DNA from: Betaproteobacteria bacterium
Lineage (GTDB): Bacteria > Pseudomonadota > Gammaproteobacteria > Burkholderiales > Usitatibacteraceae
Length of the DNA: 64,000 bases
Direction of reading: 5' to 3'
Assembly (NCBI GenBank): GCA_016720855.1
Contig: JADKJU010000001.1
Location: 1,357,501 to 1,421,500, forward strand
Shown here: positions 55,386-64,000 of the stretch, piece by piece
Layout: every line of letters begins with the position of its first letter
Position numbering within the stretch: position 1 is the stretch's first letter
Notes under the pieces: generated by a model
Seen by the model: the letters and a program-made list of their open reading frames with translations, nothing else
Told to the model about the DNA's origin: nothing
Database searches by the model: none
Made by a program: the position numbers and the translations under genes

Positions 55386-56012
55386 ATGCCCATCGAACTG
55401 CACGCCTTCGACACGCCGAACGGCCGCAAGATCAGCGTCGCGCTGGAAGAGATGGCGCTTCCCTACACGGTGAAGATCGTCGACATCCGCAAGGGCGACC
55501 AACACGCCCCCGCCTTCCTCGCGATCAGCCCAAACGGCAAGATCCCCGCCATCGTCGACCCCGACGGGCCCGAGGGCAAGCCGGTGAGCGTCTTCGAGTC
55601 GGGCGCGATCCTCATCTACCTGGGCGAGAAGTCGGGAAAGTTCTGGCCGAAGAATCTGGCCGCGCGCATCCCGGTTCTCGAGTGGCTCATGTTCCAGCAC
55701 GGGGGCTTCGGGCCGATCCCGGGGCAGGTGCACCATTTTCTCACCGTCCAGAACGAAGCGGACCGCCGCTACGGGCTGGAACGCTACTCCAAGGAAACCC
55801 GGCGGCTCTACGGCGTGATGGACCGGAGACTCGCCGCGCGAGAGTTCTTCGCCGATGCGATTTCGATTGCCGACTTCGCCATCGTGGGCTGGGCGTGGCG
55901 GCACGAGCGGCACAAGGTCGACCTCGCCGATTTCCCGAACGTGAAGCGCTGGTATGAAACGATGATGGCCCGGCCCGGGGTGCAGCGCGGGTTCGCGGTG
56001 AAGTTGAGCTGA
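55386..56012 (+). CDS. Glutathione S-transferase, YfcG/YghU-like
   Basis: 208 residues. The N-terminal domain IELHAFDTPNGRKISVALEEMALPY has the TPNG(R/Q)K active-site segment of the Nu-class GSTs (YfcG, YghU), which act as disulfide-bond reductases. SPNGKIPAIVD carries the cis-Pro, FESGAILIYLGEKSG is the glutathione-binding ES motif, and the C-terminal helical domain contains FADAISIADFAIVGW. It is divergent from the SDR gene and eleven bases from the convergent TPM gene. Confidence 0.92.
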   Translation: MPIELHAFDTPNGRKISVALEEMALPYTVKIVDIRKGDQHAPAFLAISPNGKIPAIVDPDGPEGKPVSVFESGAILIYLGEKSGKFWPKNLAARIPVLEWLMFQHGGFGPIPGQVHHFLTVQNEADRRYGLERYSKETRRLYGVMDRRLAAREFFADAISIADFAIVGWAWRHERHKVDLADFPNVKRWYETMMARPGVQRGFAVKLS

Positions 56013-56023
56013 GCGGTCGCGCT

Positions 56024-57520
56024 CTACCAGCGCACCATCGCACCGGCCCCGCCGAACCCCCCGCCCGCGGCGATGATGATGATGCCCGCAACACTGGCGA
56101 TCGCAGCCAGGGCGAATCCCGCGCCGCCGACGACCACCTCCAATGAGAACCCCAGCAGCTTGAGGTCCTCCAGGATCGCATTGAAGCTCTTGCGCTCTAT
56201 TTTCGCGCCACCCGGAGCCGGCGCGACGGTGTTGCGCGCGAGGCGCCCGAAGTAGACGAGCGTCCGCACGACCTCGCGCAGGACGTAGCAGGCAATCGTC
56301 GCGAAAACGCCGCCGAAAAAAGCGCTCAACAGCCGTGGCAGGAATCCGAGCCCGGTCAAGGCCGGAATAGCCTGCTTCAGGAGCTTGGGCGAGGCCACGC
56401 GAACCTGCTGCCACATGACCGCGAACTCGCTCGGTACGAGGCCCTGCTTGTAGGCGTCCTGCACGGTTACGAGCACGGCGGCGAGCGTCGCATCGATTCC
56501 TTCCGCGTATTCGCCACGCGCGAACGCCGGCTTCAGGCGTTGCTCGAGGATGCGGTGCGCGGCAGCGTCCGTCAGCACGCCCTCGAGCCCGTAGCCGACT
56601 TCCAGGCGCGCGCTGTGCTCCTGCATGAACACGAAGAGGATCGCGCCGTTGTCCAGGCCCTTGCGGCCCAGCCGCGACCGCTCCGCGAGGTCGATCGTGA
56701 AATCCTCGATGGACCCGGTCGGCGAGCGCGGAAGGATCGCGACTGCGATCTGATTGGACGTGTCCTTCTCGAATGCGGCGAGCGTCGCGCTCCACTTCGC
56801 GGCCTGATCCGGCGAGACCAGGTTGGCCGAATCGGTGACATAGCTCGCAAGCGGCTTTGCGGTCGCGATTTCCGTCTTCGCGCCCGAACTCATCTTCTCG
56901 CCGACGCGCGTTGCGCCCAGGGAGGTGATCGCCAGCCAGAAGCAGACGAATCCCAGCCACATCCACACCACCAGCGGCATGTCGCCGGTGTCCGATTCCG
57001 CCCGCTTCGCGGCGGCGGCTTTCGGTGACGTCCCGACGCCCTCGAACGCGATGAAGGCCCATGCCAGCACGGCAAGCGACGCGAACCAAAGCCAGTAGGC
57101 GGGCAAGCCGGCGAAGACCGGGAAAACCACCGCGACGCTCGCGCTGACCACGACTGCCGCGACCAGGAAGATCCTGCAAGCGAGCGAGACCCGCCGTGAA
57201 CCGAGCAGCAGTCCGCAGAACAGGAACGCGACATTGGCGAAGAAGGCCAGCGTCAGTATCGCTTCCTGCCCGAACGTGAGGGTGAACTCGGCGCCGGGCA
57301 GCGGCCGGCTCCAATGGACCACCGTGCCGACGAGCCATCGCCAGGACGATCCGCCCCCCCCTTCCAGGAGGTCCCGGCCAAGAACCTTGACGCCGGTAAA
57401 GCCCGTGGCGTCCACCGGGAAGAGACGGGACGGGGCCGGGATGAACACGCTCGCAAGCAGCAATGCCCACGATGCCAGGTACAGCGAGAACCGGGACAGC
57501 CGTGCGTTCAGATTCGCCAT
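56024..57520 (-). CDS. TPM-domain membrane protein (YgcG-like)
   Basis: 498 residues. Four to five N-terminal membrane helices (YLASWALLLASVFIP, AILTLAFFANVAFLFCGLLL, IFLVAAVVVSASVAVVF and following) precede a TPM/TLP18.3 domain at about 235-385: SYVTDSANLVSPDQAAKWSA, SNQIAVAILPRSPTGSIEDFTIDL, KGLDNGAILFVF and RLEVGYGLEGVLTDA. The C-terminus ends in a hydrophobic Gly-rich GGGFGGAGAMVRW. TPM domains occur in membrane-protein maintenance proteins; most YgcG-like proteins have the TPM first, so the N-terminal membrane block is unusual. The ATG at 57520 is chosen; an upstream reading is low complexity. Confidence 0.8.
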   Translation of the reverse strand: MANLNARLSRFSLYLASWALLLASVFIPAPSRLFPVDATGFTGVKVLGRDLLEGGGGSSWRWLVGTVVHWSRPLPGAEFTLTFGQEAILTLAFFANVAFLFCGLLLGSRRVSLACRIFLVAAVVVSASVAVVFPVFAGLPAYWLWFASLAVLAWAFIAFEGVGTSPKAAAAKRAESDTGDMPLVVWMWLGFVCFWLAITSLGATRVGEKMSSGAKTEIATAKPLASYVTDSANLVSPDQAAKWSATLAAFEKDTSNQIAVAILPRSPTGSIEDFTIDLAERSRLGRKGLDNGAILFVFMQEHSARLEVGYGLEGVLTDAAAHRILEQRLKPAFARGEYAEGIDATLAAVLVTVQDAYKQGLVPSEFAVMWQQVRVASPKLLKQAIPALTGLGFLPRLLSAFFGGVFATIACYVLREVVRTLVYFGRLARNTVAPAPGGAKIERKSFNAILEDLKLLGFSLEVVVGGAGFALAAIASVAGIIIIAAGGGFGGAGAMVRW

Positions 57521-57748
57521 GGTGGATTCAACGCTCCCTGGGCCAACGCCGGCGTCGCCTCCGGCCGGGCCGAATGCACGCCTTGTCCGGGTGGACGATA
57601 GCACTCCGCGTGCGCGCCGTTACAAAAATCCCGGGACCGTGTCGATTCCGGAAAAGCCCGTTCGCCGTAACGGCGACAACGCGAGCGGTGTAGCGAAGCG
57701 GAAGCGACCCGCTAGAATGACGGCCCGACCGATCCGACCTGCCTTTCC

Positions 57749-59266
57749 GTGTCCGCAAACGCTGCGTTCCCTTTCGACAATTCGTACGCCCGCGACCTCC
57801 AGGGGTTCTACGTGCCCTGGAAGCCAGTGGCCGTGCCCGCACCCCGGCTCCTGTTCCTCAATCATGCGTTGGCGGAGGAGCTGGGGCTCGACGTCGCGTC
57901 GCTCGACGGTCCGCAGGGTGCGGCCGTGTTCGCGGGCAATGCGCTGCCCGAGGGCGCCGAGCCCATCGCGCAGGCCTATGCCGGCCACCAGTTCGGGGGG
58001 TTCTCGCCGAAGCTTGGTGACGGGCGCGCGGTGCTGCTCGGCGAGGTGATCGACCGCAACAGGCGCCGCCGTGACATCGCCCTCAAGGGCTCGGGGCGCA
58101 CGCCGTTCGCCCGCAATGGCGACGGCAAGGCCGCCGTAGGTCCCATGCTTCGCGAGGTGCTGATCGGCGAGGCGATGCACGCACTGGGCATTCCCACCAC
58201 GCGGGCGCTGGCGGTCGCGGCCACGGGCGAGCCGGTCCAGCGCGAAGGCACGCTGCCCGGCGCCGTGCTCACGCGTGTGGCAGCGAGCCACATCCGCGTG
58301 GGCACCTTCGAGTTCTTTGCTTCCCGTGGCGAGACGGAACAGGTACGCAAGCTCGCCGAATACACGATCGCGCGGCACGACCCGGAGATTGCCGGCAAGC
58401 CGCAGCCCTTCCTCGCCCTGCTCGAGGCCGTGGCCGCGCGCCAGGCCGCGCTCGTGGCCCAGTGGATGAACGTGGGCTTCATCCACGGCGTGATGAACAC
58501 GGACAACATGGCGATCTCCGGCGAGACGATCGACTATGGGCCCTGCGCTTTCATGGAGGCCTACGACCCCGCGACGGTGTTCAGCTCCATCGACCAGCAC
58601 GGGCGCTATGCCTACGGCAACCAGCCCGCCATCGCGCAGTGGAACCTGGCGCGATTGGCCGAATCGCTGCTGCCCCTGATCTCGGATGACATGGAGCGGG
58701 CGGCGTCGCTCGCCATGGAGGTCCTGGACGCATTCCCGGCGCGGTACCAAGGGCACTTGCTTCGCGGGCAGCGCGCGAAGCTCGGGCTGCGTCGGAGCGA
58801 GCCCGAGGACGATGTTGCCGACCAAGCCTTGGCCGAGATCTGGCTCGCGTTGCTGCAAGTCGGGCGGGTGGATTTCACGCTCGGATGGCGGCGGCTCGCT
58901 GATACAGCTGCAGGGGACGAGGCGCCCCTGCGGGCACTGTTTGCCGATGGGCGCGCGCTGGACGAGTGGCTTGCGCGGTGGCGGGAACGTTGCGCGGGCG
59001 AGGATCGCGTCGAGGGGAACGACGCTGCGTTGGCCGGGATCGCGCGGGCCGATGGCATGCGCCGCGTCAATCCGTGGGTGATTCCCCGCAACCATCGCGT
59101 GGAGGAGGCGTTGGCGGCAGCTTCCGATGGCGGTGATCTTGTTCCGTTCGAACGGCTGCTCGATGCGCTTCGGCGGCCATTCGACGACGCGGGCGAGCTG
59201 TCTCCCTATGCCGAACCGGCGCCGGCTGCCGTGACCGCCTGCTACCAGACGTTCTGCGGAACCTGA
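57749..59266 (+). CDS. selO: Protein adenylyltransferase SelO (YdiU)
   Basis: Pseudokinase that transfers AMP from ATP to proteins during oxidative stress. It has 505 residues. Key segments are AQAYAGHQFGGFSPKLGDGRA, the conserved KGSGRTPFARNGDGKA, the catalytic-like GVMNTDNMAISGETIDYGPCAFME, and QWNLARLAESLLPL. The C-terminus CYQTFCGT places a cysteine three residues from the end, matching the position of the redox-active Cys or Sec of SelO proteins. The start is GTG at 57749; a TAGAAT box lies about 30 bases upstream. Confidence 0.95.
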   Translation: MSANAAFPFDNSYARDLQGFYVPWKPVAVPAPRLLFLNHALAEELGLDVASLDGPQGAAVFAGNALPEGAEPIAQAYAGHQFGGFSPKLGDGRAVLLGEVIDRNRRRRDIALKGSGRTPFARNGDGKAAVGPMLREVLIGEAMHALGIPTTRALAVAATGEPVQREGTLPGAVLTRVAASHIRVGTFEFFASRGETEQVRKLAEYTIARHDPEIAGKPQPFLALLEAVAARQAALVAQWMNVGFIHGVMNTDNMAISGETIDYGPCAFMEAYDPATVFSSIDQHGRYAYGNQPAIAQWNLARLAESLLPLISDDMERAASLAMEVLDAFPARYQGHLLRGQRAKLGLRRSEPEDDVADQALAEIWLALLQVGRVDFTLGWRRLADTAAGDEAPLRALFADGRALDEWLARWRERCAGEDRVEGNDAALAGIARADGMRRVNPWVIPRNHRVEEALAAASDGGDLVPFERLLDALRRPFDDAGELSPYAEPAPAAVTACYQTFCGT

Positions 59267-59285
59267 CCGGGGGCGCCCAGCGCGC

Positions 59286-59534
59286 CTACTTGTAGAACGC
59301 CTCGACAGTGCCCTTGAGCTTGATGAGCAACGGCTGGCCGTAGCGGTCCACCTTCTTGCCGACCGCCACCTTCACCCAGCCTTCGCTCACGCAGTACTCC
59401 TCCACGTCATGGCGCTCGTTGCCGTTCAGGCGGATGCCGATGTCGTGCTCGAGCACAGCGGCCACATGGAAGGGGCTGCGCGGATTCACGGCGAGGTGGT
59501 CGGGCAGGGGCGGGTGTTGGGATTCGGAGTTCAT
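59286..59534 (-). CDS. DUF3297 small protein
   Basis: 82 residues. PPLPDHLAVNPRSPFHVAAVLEHDIGIRLNGNER, VEEYCVSEGWVKVAVGK and LKGTVEAFYK at the end are the full conserved sequence of this family, whose function is unknown. It is convergent with selO across 19 bases. Confidence 0.9.
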   Translation of the reverse strand: MNSESQHPPLPDHLAVNPRSPFHVAAVLEHDIGIRLNGNERHDVEEYCVSEGWVKVAVGKKVDRYGQPLLIKLKGTVEAFYK

Positions 59535-59684
59535 GGGGCGCCTGGAGTTTCGGGATCCCGCCAATCTAACGCATTTCTCCAGTCGCACGCCCGGGCGCGC
59601 CGGCTTTCGCTGACGCCGATGTTCCCCGGCGCACTCCCGGGCACCATCTCCGGCATCGCAACGGAAGCGGACGTTCGATGGAAG

Positions 59685-61211
59685 CTACTTGCGGATCGCC
59701 TTGGCCCGCGCTTCAAGCTCCGCCGCCGCCGGCGCGCGATCGGTCTTCCGATAGACGGTGGCCAGCCTGTCCAGTATGTCTGCCACATTGACATGTTCCG
59801 ATCCGAGTGCCTTTTCCAGCATGGCCAGCTCGCGCTTGTAGACCGCTTCGGCCTTGTCGAATCGACCCCGCGAAGCGTATCCATCCCCGACGCGAGTCAT
59901 GCCGAGGGCCACTTCCACGCGGTCCTTTTCGGGAGTCTTGTCCAGGGCCGCGAGCCAGCGGTCATGGAGCGGCTCGGCCTTCTCGACCATTTTTTTGCTG
60001 TCGTAGAGGTCCGCAAGGGTTCTCAGGTTCGTCGCGAGATCGCGTTGATCGGCGCCGGGAGCCTTTCCCCGGATGGCCAGCGCGCGCAGCAGGAGGGGTT
60101 CTGCCTTCGCGAAATCGCCCTGCGCGTCGTACATTCCCGCGAGATCGTCGAGACTCCTGGCCACCAGGAGGTGATCGGGGCCGAATCGCCTTTCCCGGAT
60201 CTCCAGGGTGCGCCGGTAGAGCGGCTCGGCCGACGCGAACTGGCCCTGCCGGCGGAATTCGTCGGCGCGATTCTCGAGGCTCGACACCAGGGATGGCTTT
60301 CCGTGCTCGTCCTGGTATTTCTCGACGTGGGAGAGGATGCCGTAAGCGGCGGGCCCCGGAACGATGAGGAAAAGCACCGCGGCGATCCACGAGCCCGTGA
60401 CCGTGTCGCGCAGGAACTCCAGAGCCTCCTCGCGCGTGCCACGGATCACCCTCACGCCCCCCTTGTCGGCTTCGGGAACGATCGCGGACTCCTTCTCCGA
60501 ATAGCACCCGATCACGCAAGCCTTGGCGCCCACGGGAAGGATCTGTTCGCGCATGAAGGAATCGTCCAGGCCTTCGTGCGAGGTCATACGCCAATCCATT
60601 CGGAAATCGCCACTGCGATCATTGATCAACTCGCCGATGTCCGCGACGCCGGACCAGAGCGACTGCTTCTTGAACGTCGTGGCGCCCACGTAACTGCGCG
60701 CGCGATCCATCGACAGGTCCTTCGTGGAGCTTCTCGGAAACCTCTCCAGTCCCGGGAAGGCCTTCAGGTGAACCAACTTCACGCCCGAACGGATGACCGT
60801 GGGCGCAAGGCCGTAACCGCCGAAGTCGACGACCTCCCTCGGCCGCTGGGTCTGGTTCTTCATCGGGTCGACGAGCCTCGAAGGCTCCTCGAGGTGCCCG
60901 ATCTCGTAGTCGTAGGCAAGGCACGCACGTCCGCTGAGGGGCGCCGCCAGGGGCTCGGCCTGCGCTTCGACCGTTCCGACAATGGCGACTCGCTGCCCGT
61001 CGCGAAGCACCCCTTCGCGTTTCGCCAGCAGGTTGGCGTCCCTACGTTCGAGCAGACCCTTGCGAAGGCCGTTGATGCCCAGAGCCGCGAAGAAGGAGAC
61101 CAGCAGGGCACCGATCCAGTCGCCCGGCTCCAGGAACATCTTGTGCGCCGCATACCACAGGGGAGCGAAACCGGCGCCCCAGAGTGCAAGAAAGACGAAC
61201 AGGCTTTTCAT
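59685..61211 (-). CDS. GIDE-domain membrane protein fused to TPR repeats
   Basis: 508 residues. Two N-terminal membrane helices (about 4-22 and 31-48) flank a short linker, then a GIDE/MULAN-type domain at about 70-260 (VAIVGTVEAQAEPLAAPLSGRACLAYDYEI). A third hydrophobic segment (SWIAAVLFLIVPGPAAYGIL) follows near 300. The last 170 residues hold four to five kinesin-light-chain-like TPRs (EPLYRRTLEIRERRFGPDH, EPLLLRALAIRGKAPGAD, EAVYKRELAMLEKALGSEHV). No RING finger is present. The ATG at 61211 follows AGGGG. The function is unknown; a membrane scaffold is a reasonable guess. Confidence 0.82.
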   Translation of the reverse strand: MKSLFVFLALWGAGFAPLWYAAHKMFLEPGDWIGALLVSFFAALGINGLRKGLLERRDANLLAKREGVLRDGQRVAIVGTVEAQAEPLAAPLSGRACLAYDYEIGHLEEPSRLVDPMKNQTQRPREVVDFGGYGLAPTVIRSGVKLVHLKAFPGLERFPRSSTKDLSMDRARSYVGATTFKKQSLWSGVADIGELINDRSGDFRMDWRMTSHEGLDDSFMREQILPVGAKACVIGCYSEKESAIVPEADKGGVRVIRGTREEALEFLRDTVTGSWIAAVLFLIVPGPAAYGILSHVEKYQDEHGKPSLVSSLENRADEFRRQGQFASAEPLYRRTLEIRERRFGPDHLLVARSLDDLAGMYDAQGDFAKAEPLLLRALAIRGKAPGADQRDLATNLRTLADLYDSKKMVEKAEPLHDRWLAALDKTPEKDRVEVALGMTRVGDGYASRGRFDKAEAVYKRELAMLEKALGSEHVNVADILDRLATVYRKTDRAPAAAELEARAKAIRK

Positions 61212-61281
61212 GGCGTTACCCCTGGCGATTGAGCGGGAGACCGTGCCTATGCCCGGAAGGCCCCCAGCGTATCCGGAAGCC

Positions 61282-62274
61282 CTATTGCACGGGCGGAATC
61301 TTCGCCTGCTTGACCACCCGCGCCCACTTCGCGACCTCGGCACTGAGATAGGCGCCGAACTGCTCCGGTGTGCTCGCGATCGGCTCGGCGCCGGAGGCCA
61401 ACAGGCGCTCCTGCACTTCCGGCAGGTGGACGATCCTCTCGATCTCGTGTTGCATCCGGTTGATGATTTCCTTCGGCGTGCCGGCGGGCGCGAGCAAGCC
61501 GATCCACGTCACCGCCTCGAATCCGGGAATGGTGTCCGCGATGGGCGCCACGTCCGGCATGATCTTCGACCGCTTGAGGGTGCCCACGCCCAGGACGCGC
61601 AGCTTCCCCGCCCGGACATGGCCCGTCGAGGTGTTGATGGTGTCGAACATGAAGGAGAGTTGACCACCAAGCACGGCCGCCAGCGCAGGGCCGCTACCCT
61701 TGTAGGGCGCATGCAGCAGCGGAGCCCCGATGGACGCGGCGAGCAACTCGCCCGCCAGGTGATTGGAGCTGCCGTTGCCCGCCGAGCCGTAGGTGAGCGC
61801 GCCCGGATTCGCCTTGGCGGTCGCGATGAATTCCGCCAGCGTGTTGATCGGGCTCGAGGCGGGCACGACCAGCAGGTAAGGCACCGTCACGATCTGCGTC
61901 ACGGGAGCGAAGTCCTTGATGGGGTCGAAGTCGAGCTTCGAGTAGAGGCTGGGCGTGGTCGTGTGGCTCGCCGCCGGCGCGATGAACGTGTAGCCGTCCG
62001 GCGCCGCCTTCGCGCCCATCGAGGTGCCGATCGTCCCGCCCGCGCCGCCCTTGTTCTCGATCACCACCGGCTGCCCCAGCGCTTCGGCGAGCTTGGGCGA
62101 GATCGTCCGGATGACGACGTCCGTCACCCCTCCCGCGGCGAACGGGATGATGATCTTGATGGGCTTGCTGGGCCACGCCTGCGCGGCGGCTCCGGTGCCC
62201 AGGCAAAGGCCGGTTACGAAGACCACGAAGGCCACGACGGCTCGCGGCATTTTCGAACGGGATAGGGAATGCAT
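61282..62274 (-). CDS. Bug-family (TctC) periplasmic receptor
   Basis: 330 residues. The signal peptide (RAVVAFVVFVTGLCLGTGAAAQA) precedes a textbook Bug sequence: WPSKPIKIIIPFAAGGVTDVVIRTI, VIENKGGAGGTIGTS, PDGYTFIAPA, GSAGNGSSNHLAGELL and HAPYKGSGPALAAVLGG. The ATG at 62274 has AAAGGAG upstream. It is co-oriented with the Ldh-type dehydrogenase gene (40 bases apart), so its ligand may be a hydroxy- or keto-acid handled by that enzyme. Confidence 0.93.
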   Translation of the reverse strand: MHSLSRSKMPRAVVAFVVFVTGLCLGTGAAAQAWPSKPIKIIIPFAAGGVTDVVIRTISPKLAEALGQPVVIENKGGAGGTIGTSMGAKAAPDGYTFIAPAASHTTTPSLYSKLDFDPIKDFAPVTQIVTVPYLLVVPASSPINTLAEFIATAKANPGALTYGSAGNGSSNHLAGELLAASIGAPLLHAPYKGSGPALAAVLGGQLSFMFDTINTSTGHVRAGKLRVLGVGTLKRSKIMPDVAPIADTIPGFEAVTWIGLLAPAGTPKEIINRMQHEIERIVHLPEVQERLLASGAEPIASTPEQFGAYLSAEVAKWARVVKQAKIPPVQ

Positions 62275-62314
62275 GTTCACTCCTTTCGACGCGTTGGTTT
62301 CGACACGACTCGGG

Positions 62315-63355
62315 TCAAGCGATTGGCGCAGTTGGACCGGCACCCAGCTTCTTCAAGGTGGCAACAGCCTCGTCGTCCAGGCGAATGCCATCGACCTGCG
62401 ACTTCTCCCGGCGCTCGTATCGGCGGGAACCGGGAAGGTGCAACGATCCCGCGGCGTACACGGCCTCGACGAGGCCTTCCACGCGCGAGCCGACTTCCGC
62501 GCCCGCCCGGCGCGGATCGATCACCATGAGGAACTGGCCGCACTTGGACGGCAGGTTCCCCTTGGCGGGCGACTCGTAGCCGAACGGCGCGCCGGTGAGC
62601 GCAGCCGCGAGAATCTCGACGGCGAAGGCGATCGAGGCCCCCTTGTGCGCGCCGAAGGGCAGCAAGGCCCCGCCTTCGAGCACGGCCTTCGGGTCCTCGG
62701 TGGGATCGCCTTTCGCATCCACGCCGACGCCGGCGGGGATCCGGCGCCCTTGTCCCGCCGCGAGGAGAAGGTCCCCCTGCGACATGACGCTCGTGGCCTG
62801 GTCCCACACGATCGGATGTCCGTGGGCGCGCGGACAGGCGAAGGCCGAGGCGTTGGTGCCGAACACAGGGGCGCGGCCGCCCCAGCCCAGGAGCCGGGCG
62901 CGCGAAGTGACGCAGGACATCGCGATGAATCCGTCCCGGGCGAAATCCTCGATGTCGGGCCAGAGCGCCGCGAAGTGGTGCGCGTTCCGGATGAGGAGGA
63001 TGGCGCTGCCCGTGGCCGCCGCCATGGCCACCAGTTCGCTTCGGGACTGCGCGAGGGCGAGATGCGTGAAGCCGTTTCGGGCATCGACCACCATCATCGC
63101 GGGGCTGCGCGAGACCACGGCAGGCAGCACCGTGCCGTCCGCCCAGCCCGTGCGGACCGACTCCACGAATCCCGGCAACCTCAAGAGCCCGTGGCTGTGC
63201 GTGCCATCGCGCTCGCACCGGGCGATCGTGCGTGCGATGGGCGAGGCCACCGGCTCGGCAATGCCGTTGGCGACCAGCGCGCGCCCCACGAGGGCCAGCA
63301 GCTCGTCGTAGGTCACGGTGTGCACTGATGATCCGCTCATGTTCGTGGCGGCCAT
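62315..63355 (-). CDS. Ldh-type (malate/L-lactate/ureidoglycolate) NAD(P)-dependent dehydrogenase
   Basis: 346 residues of the non-Rossmann Ldh2/YlbC/ComC family. ARCERDGTHSHGLLRLPGFV carries the catalytic-His motif (D.xHG), IRNAHHFAALWPDIEDFA is the NAD-binding segment, FGTNASAFACPR and GALLPFGAHKGASIAFAVEIL complete the signature. It probably oxidises a 2-hydroxyacid. The start at 63355 is one base after the broken oxidoreductase stop; 63340 is an alternative. Confidence 0.9.
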   Translation of the reverse strand: MAATNMSGSSVHTVTYDELLALVGRALVANGIAEPVASPIARTIARCERDGTHSHGLLRLPGFVESVRTGWADGTVLPAVVSRSPAMMVVDARNGFTHLALAQSRSELVAMAAATGSAILLIRNAHHFAALWPDIEDFARDGFIAMSCVTSRARLLGWGGRAPVFGTNASAFACPRAHGHPIVWDQATSVMSQGDLLLAAGQGRRIPAGVGVDAKGDPTEDPKAVLEGGALLPFGAHKGASIAFAVEILAAALTGAPFGYESPAKGNLPSKCGQFLMVIDPRRAGAEVGSRVEGLVEAVYAAGSLHLPGSRRYERREKSQVDGIRLDDEAVATLKKLGAGPTAPIA

Positions 63356-63356
63356 C

Positions 63357-64000
63357 TCAGAGGCTGCCCTTGCCGAGACCGGCAAGCTGCGCCATCAAGG
63401 CCGGGTCCGCATGGCGTTCGCCGGACAGCGAACGCGCGTACTCCGGCACCGGCGATCCGGTCACCCAGGCCGCGCATATCACTCCCGCGGCACACGCGGC
63501 CATGGACCCGTATCCCGAAAGCGCGCCCGCGATGAACGCCCCGTCGGTCTTCATCCTGCCGATGAGCGGCCAGTTCTCCTCGGTCATCGTGTAGTAACCG
63601 CCATAGTGGTGCGCGCCCCTCGGCAGGCGCCCGATGTAGGAGGCGAGCCGGGGATTGAGGCGGCTGGCTCCGCGAAGCACCGTGTCCGGAAACTGCGCAT
63701 CCATGGGCTTTTCGCCGTGGGGGTCGGAAGCCGTCTCGTTGAAGGCCCAACCCAACTAGATCCAGGTGCCATTCACGGGCCCGTCGGGCCCGGCAGTGGA
63801 TGCCGCCGTTCATGGGTTCGACCAGGTGCCGCGTCGCCGGATCGCCCGCGAGCAACTGGCGATCCTCGTCGCTCCACGCCAGCGATTGCCCGTCGAGGTC
63901 GATGGTAAACGGCATGTCGCGCGGCACGGCGCCCTCGTGATCCGGAAACGCCACCTTCTGCTGGTAGACGCACTTGACGCCGATTTCCTCGCCCAGCATG
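63357..64000 (-). pseudogene. FAD-dependent oxidoreductase (DAO family), broken, runs off window
   Basis: The C-terminal third of a glycine/D-amino-acid oxidase-like protein is recognisable but not in one frame. From 64000 the protein reads VYQQKVAFPDHEG and AWSDEDRQLLAGD, then LVEPMNGGIHCRA. Within CCGGGCCCGACGGGCCCG (about 63775-63795) the frame changes to DGPVNGTWI, and a TAG at 63757-63759 stands where relatives read Lys or Gln (TWI[K]LGWAFN). Downstream the rest is intact: LRGASRLNPRLASYIG, GGYYTMTEENWPLIG and ALSGYGSMAACAAG. Two independent lesions imply a pseudogene, or an assembly error plus a real stop. Together with Ldh and Bug genes it forms the end of an operon. Confidence 0.8.

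Noticed and set aside
59409..61232. Plus-strand frame of about 600 codons opposite the GIDE-TPR gene
   Set aside because: Antisense to a protein with readable TPR periodicity; no motifs of its own.

Overview
The window is a GC-rich (roughly two-thirds G+C by eye), densely coded stretch of a bacterial chromosome. Its gene content points to a betaproteobacterium. The grounds are three Bug-type (TctC) periplasmic receptors, one of them with a complete TctCBA tripartite tricarboxylate transporter, a YaeQ protein, and the DUF3297 and BCAM0308-type small proteins. I cannot name the genus from sequence alone. No rRNA, tRNA, CRISPR array, transposase, phage gene or replication origin is visible. Housekeeping genes (parE, asnS, folE, ubiB-like, selO) are interspersed throughout, so this looks like core chromosome with metabolic and accessory operons rather than an island.

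Layout. 1-7 kb: 5' part of parE, a PstS-like periplasmic protein, a Deg/HtrA protease, a glutathione transferase, asnS and a polyphosphate kinase 2 with a repetitive Lys/Ala/Pro tail; two perfect long palindromes sit on gene ends here. 7-13 kb: an M20 peptidase, RND adaptor and RND pump operon. 13-19 kb: YaeQ, an SGNH esterase, DUF4230, a SET-domain methyltransferase, an MFS exporter and an adenylate-forming ligase. 19-23.4 kb: folE, a BLUF blue-light sensor, a transglutaminase-like protein, a KAS III-like enzyme and a Bug receptor, all on the plus strand. 23.4-30.5 kb: a thiamine-binding-type protein, arsR-arsM, a lipase-like hydrolase, a RIO1 kinase and a BASS transporter.

30.5-41.8 kb is one minus-strand metabolic block. 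A Tat-exported beta-propeller and a LysR regulator lead into a nine-gene operon: dipeptide-type ABC receptor, two DAO-type flavoproteins, a 2Fe-2S protein, an FAD/BFD oxidoreductase and the four remaining ABC subunits. Nearly all junctions overlap by a few bases. It reads as uptake plus oxidation of an amino-acid or opine-like compound. 42-48 kb: a penicillin-acylase family hydrolase, a double-glycine-leader small protein whose C-terminal part holds two tandem TonB-box-like repeats (the most unusual item here), a BNR propeller coupled to a MoaD/ThiS-like protein, and a UbiB-family kinase. 48.5-54 kb: an MFS carrier and tctCBA divergent from an HpcH/HpaI aldolase. 54-64 kb: GFA, SDR, GST, TPM-domain protein, selO, DUF3297, a GIDE-TPR fusion, and a final operon of Bug receptor, Ldh-type dehydrogenase and a broken FAD oxidoreductase that runs off the window.

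Start codons were re-chosen from Shine-Dalgarno spacing, overlaps and family alignment remembered from known members; no database search was run.
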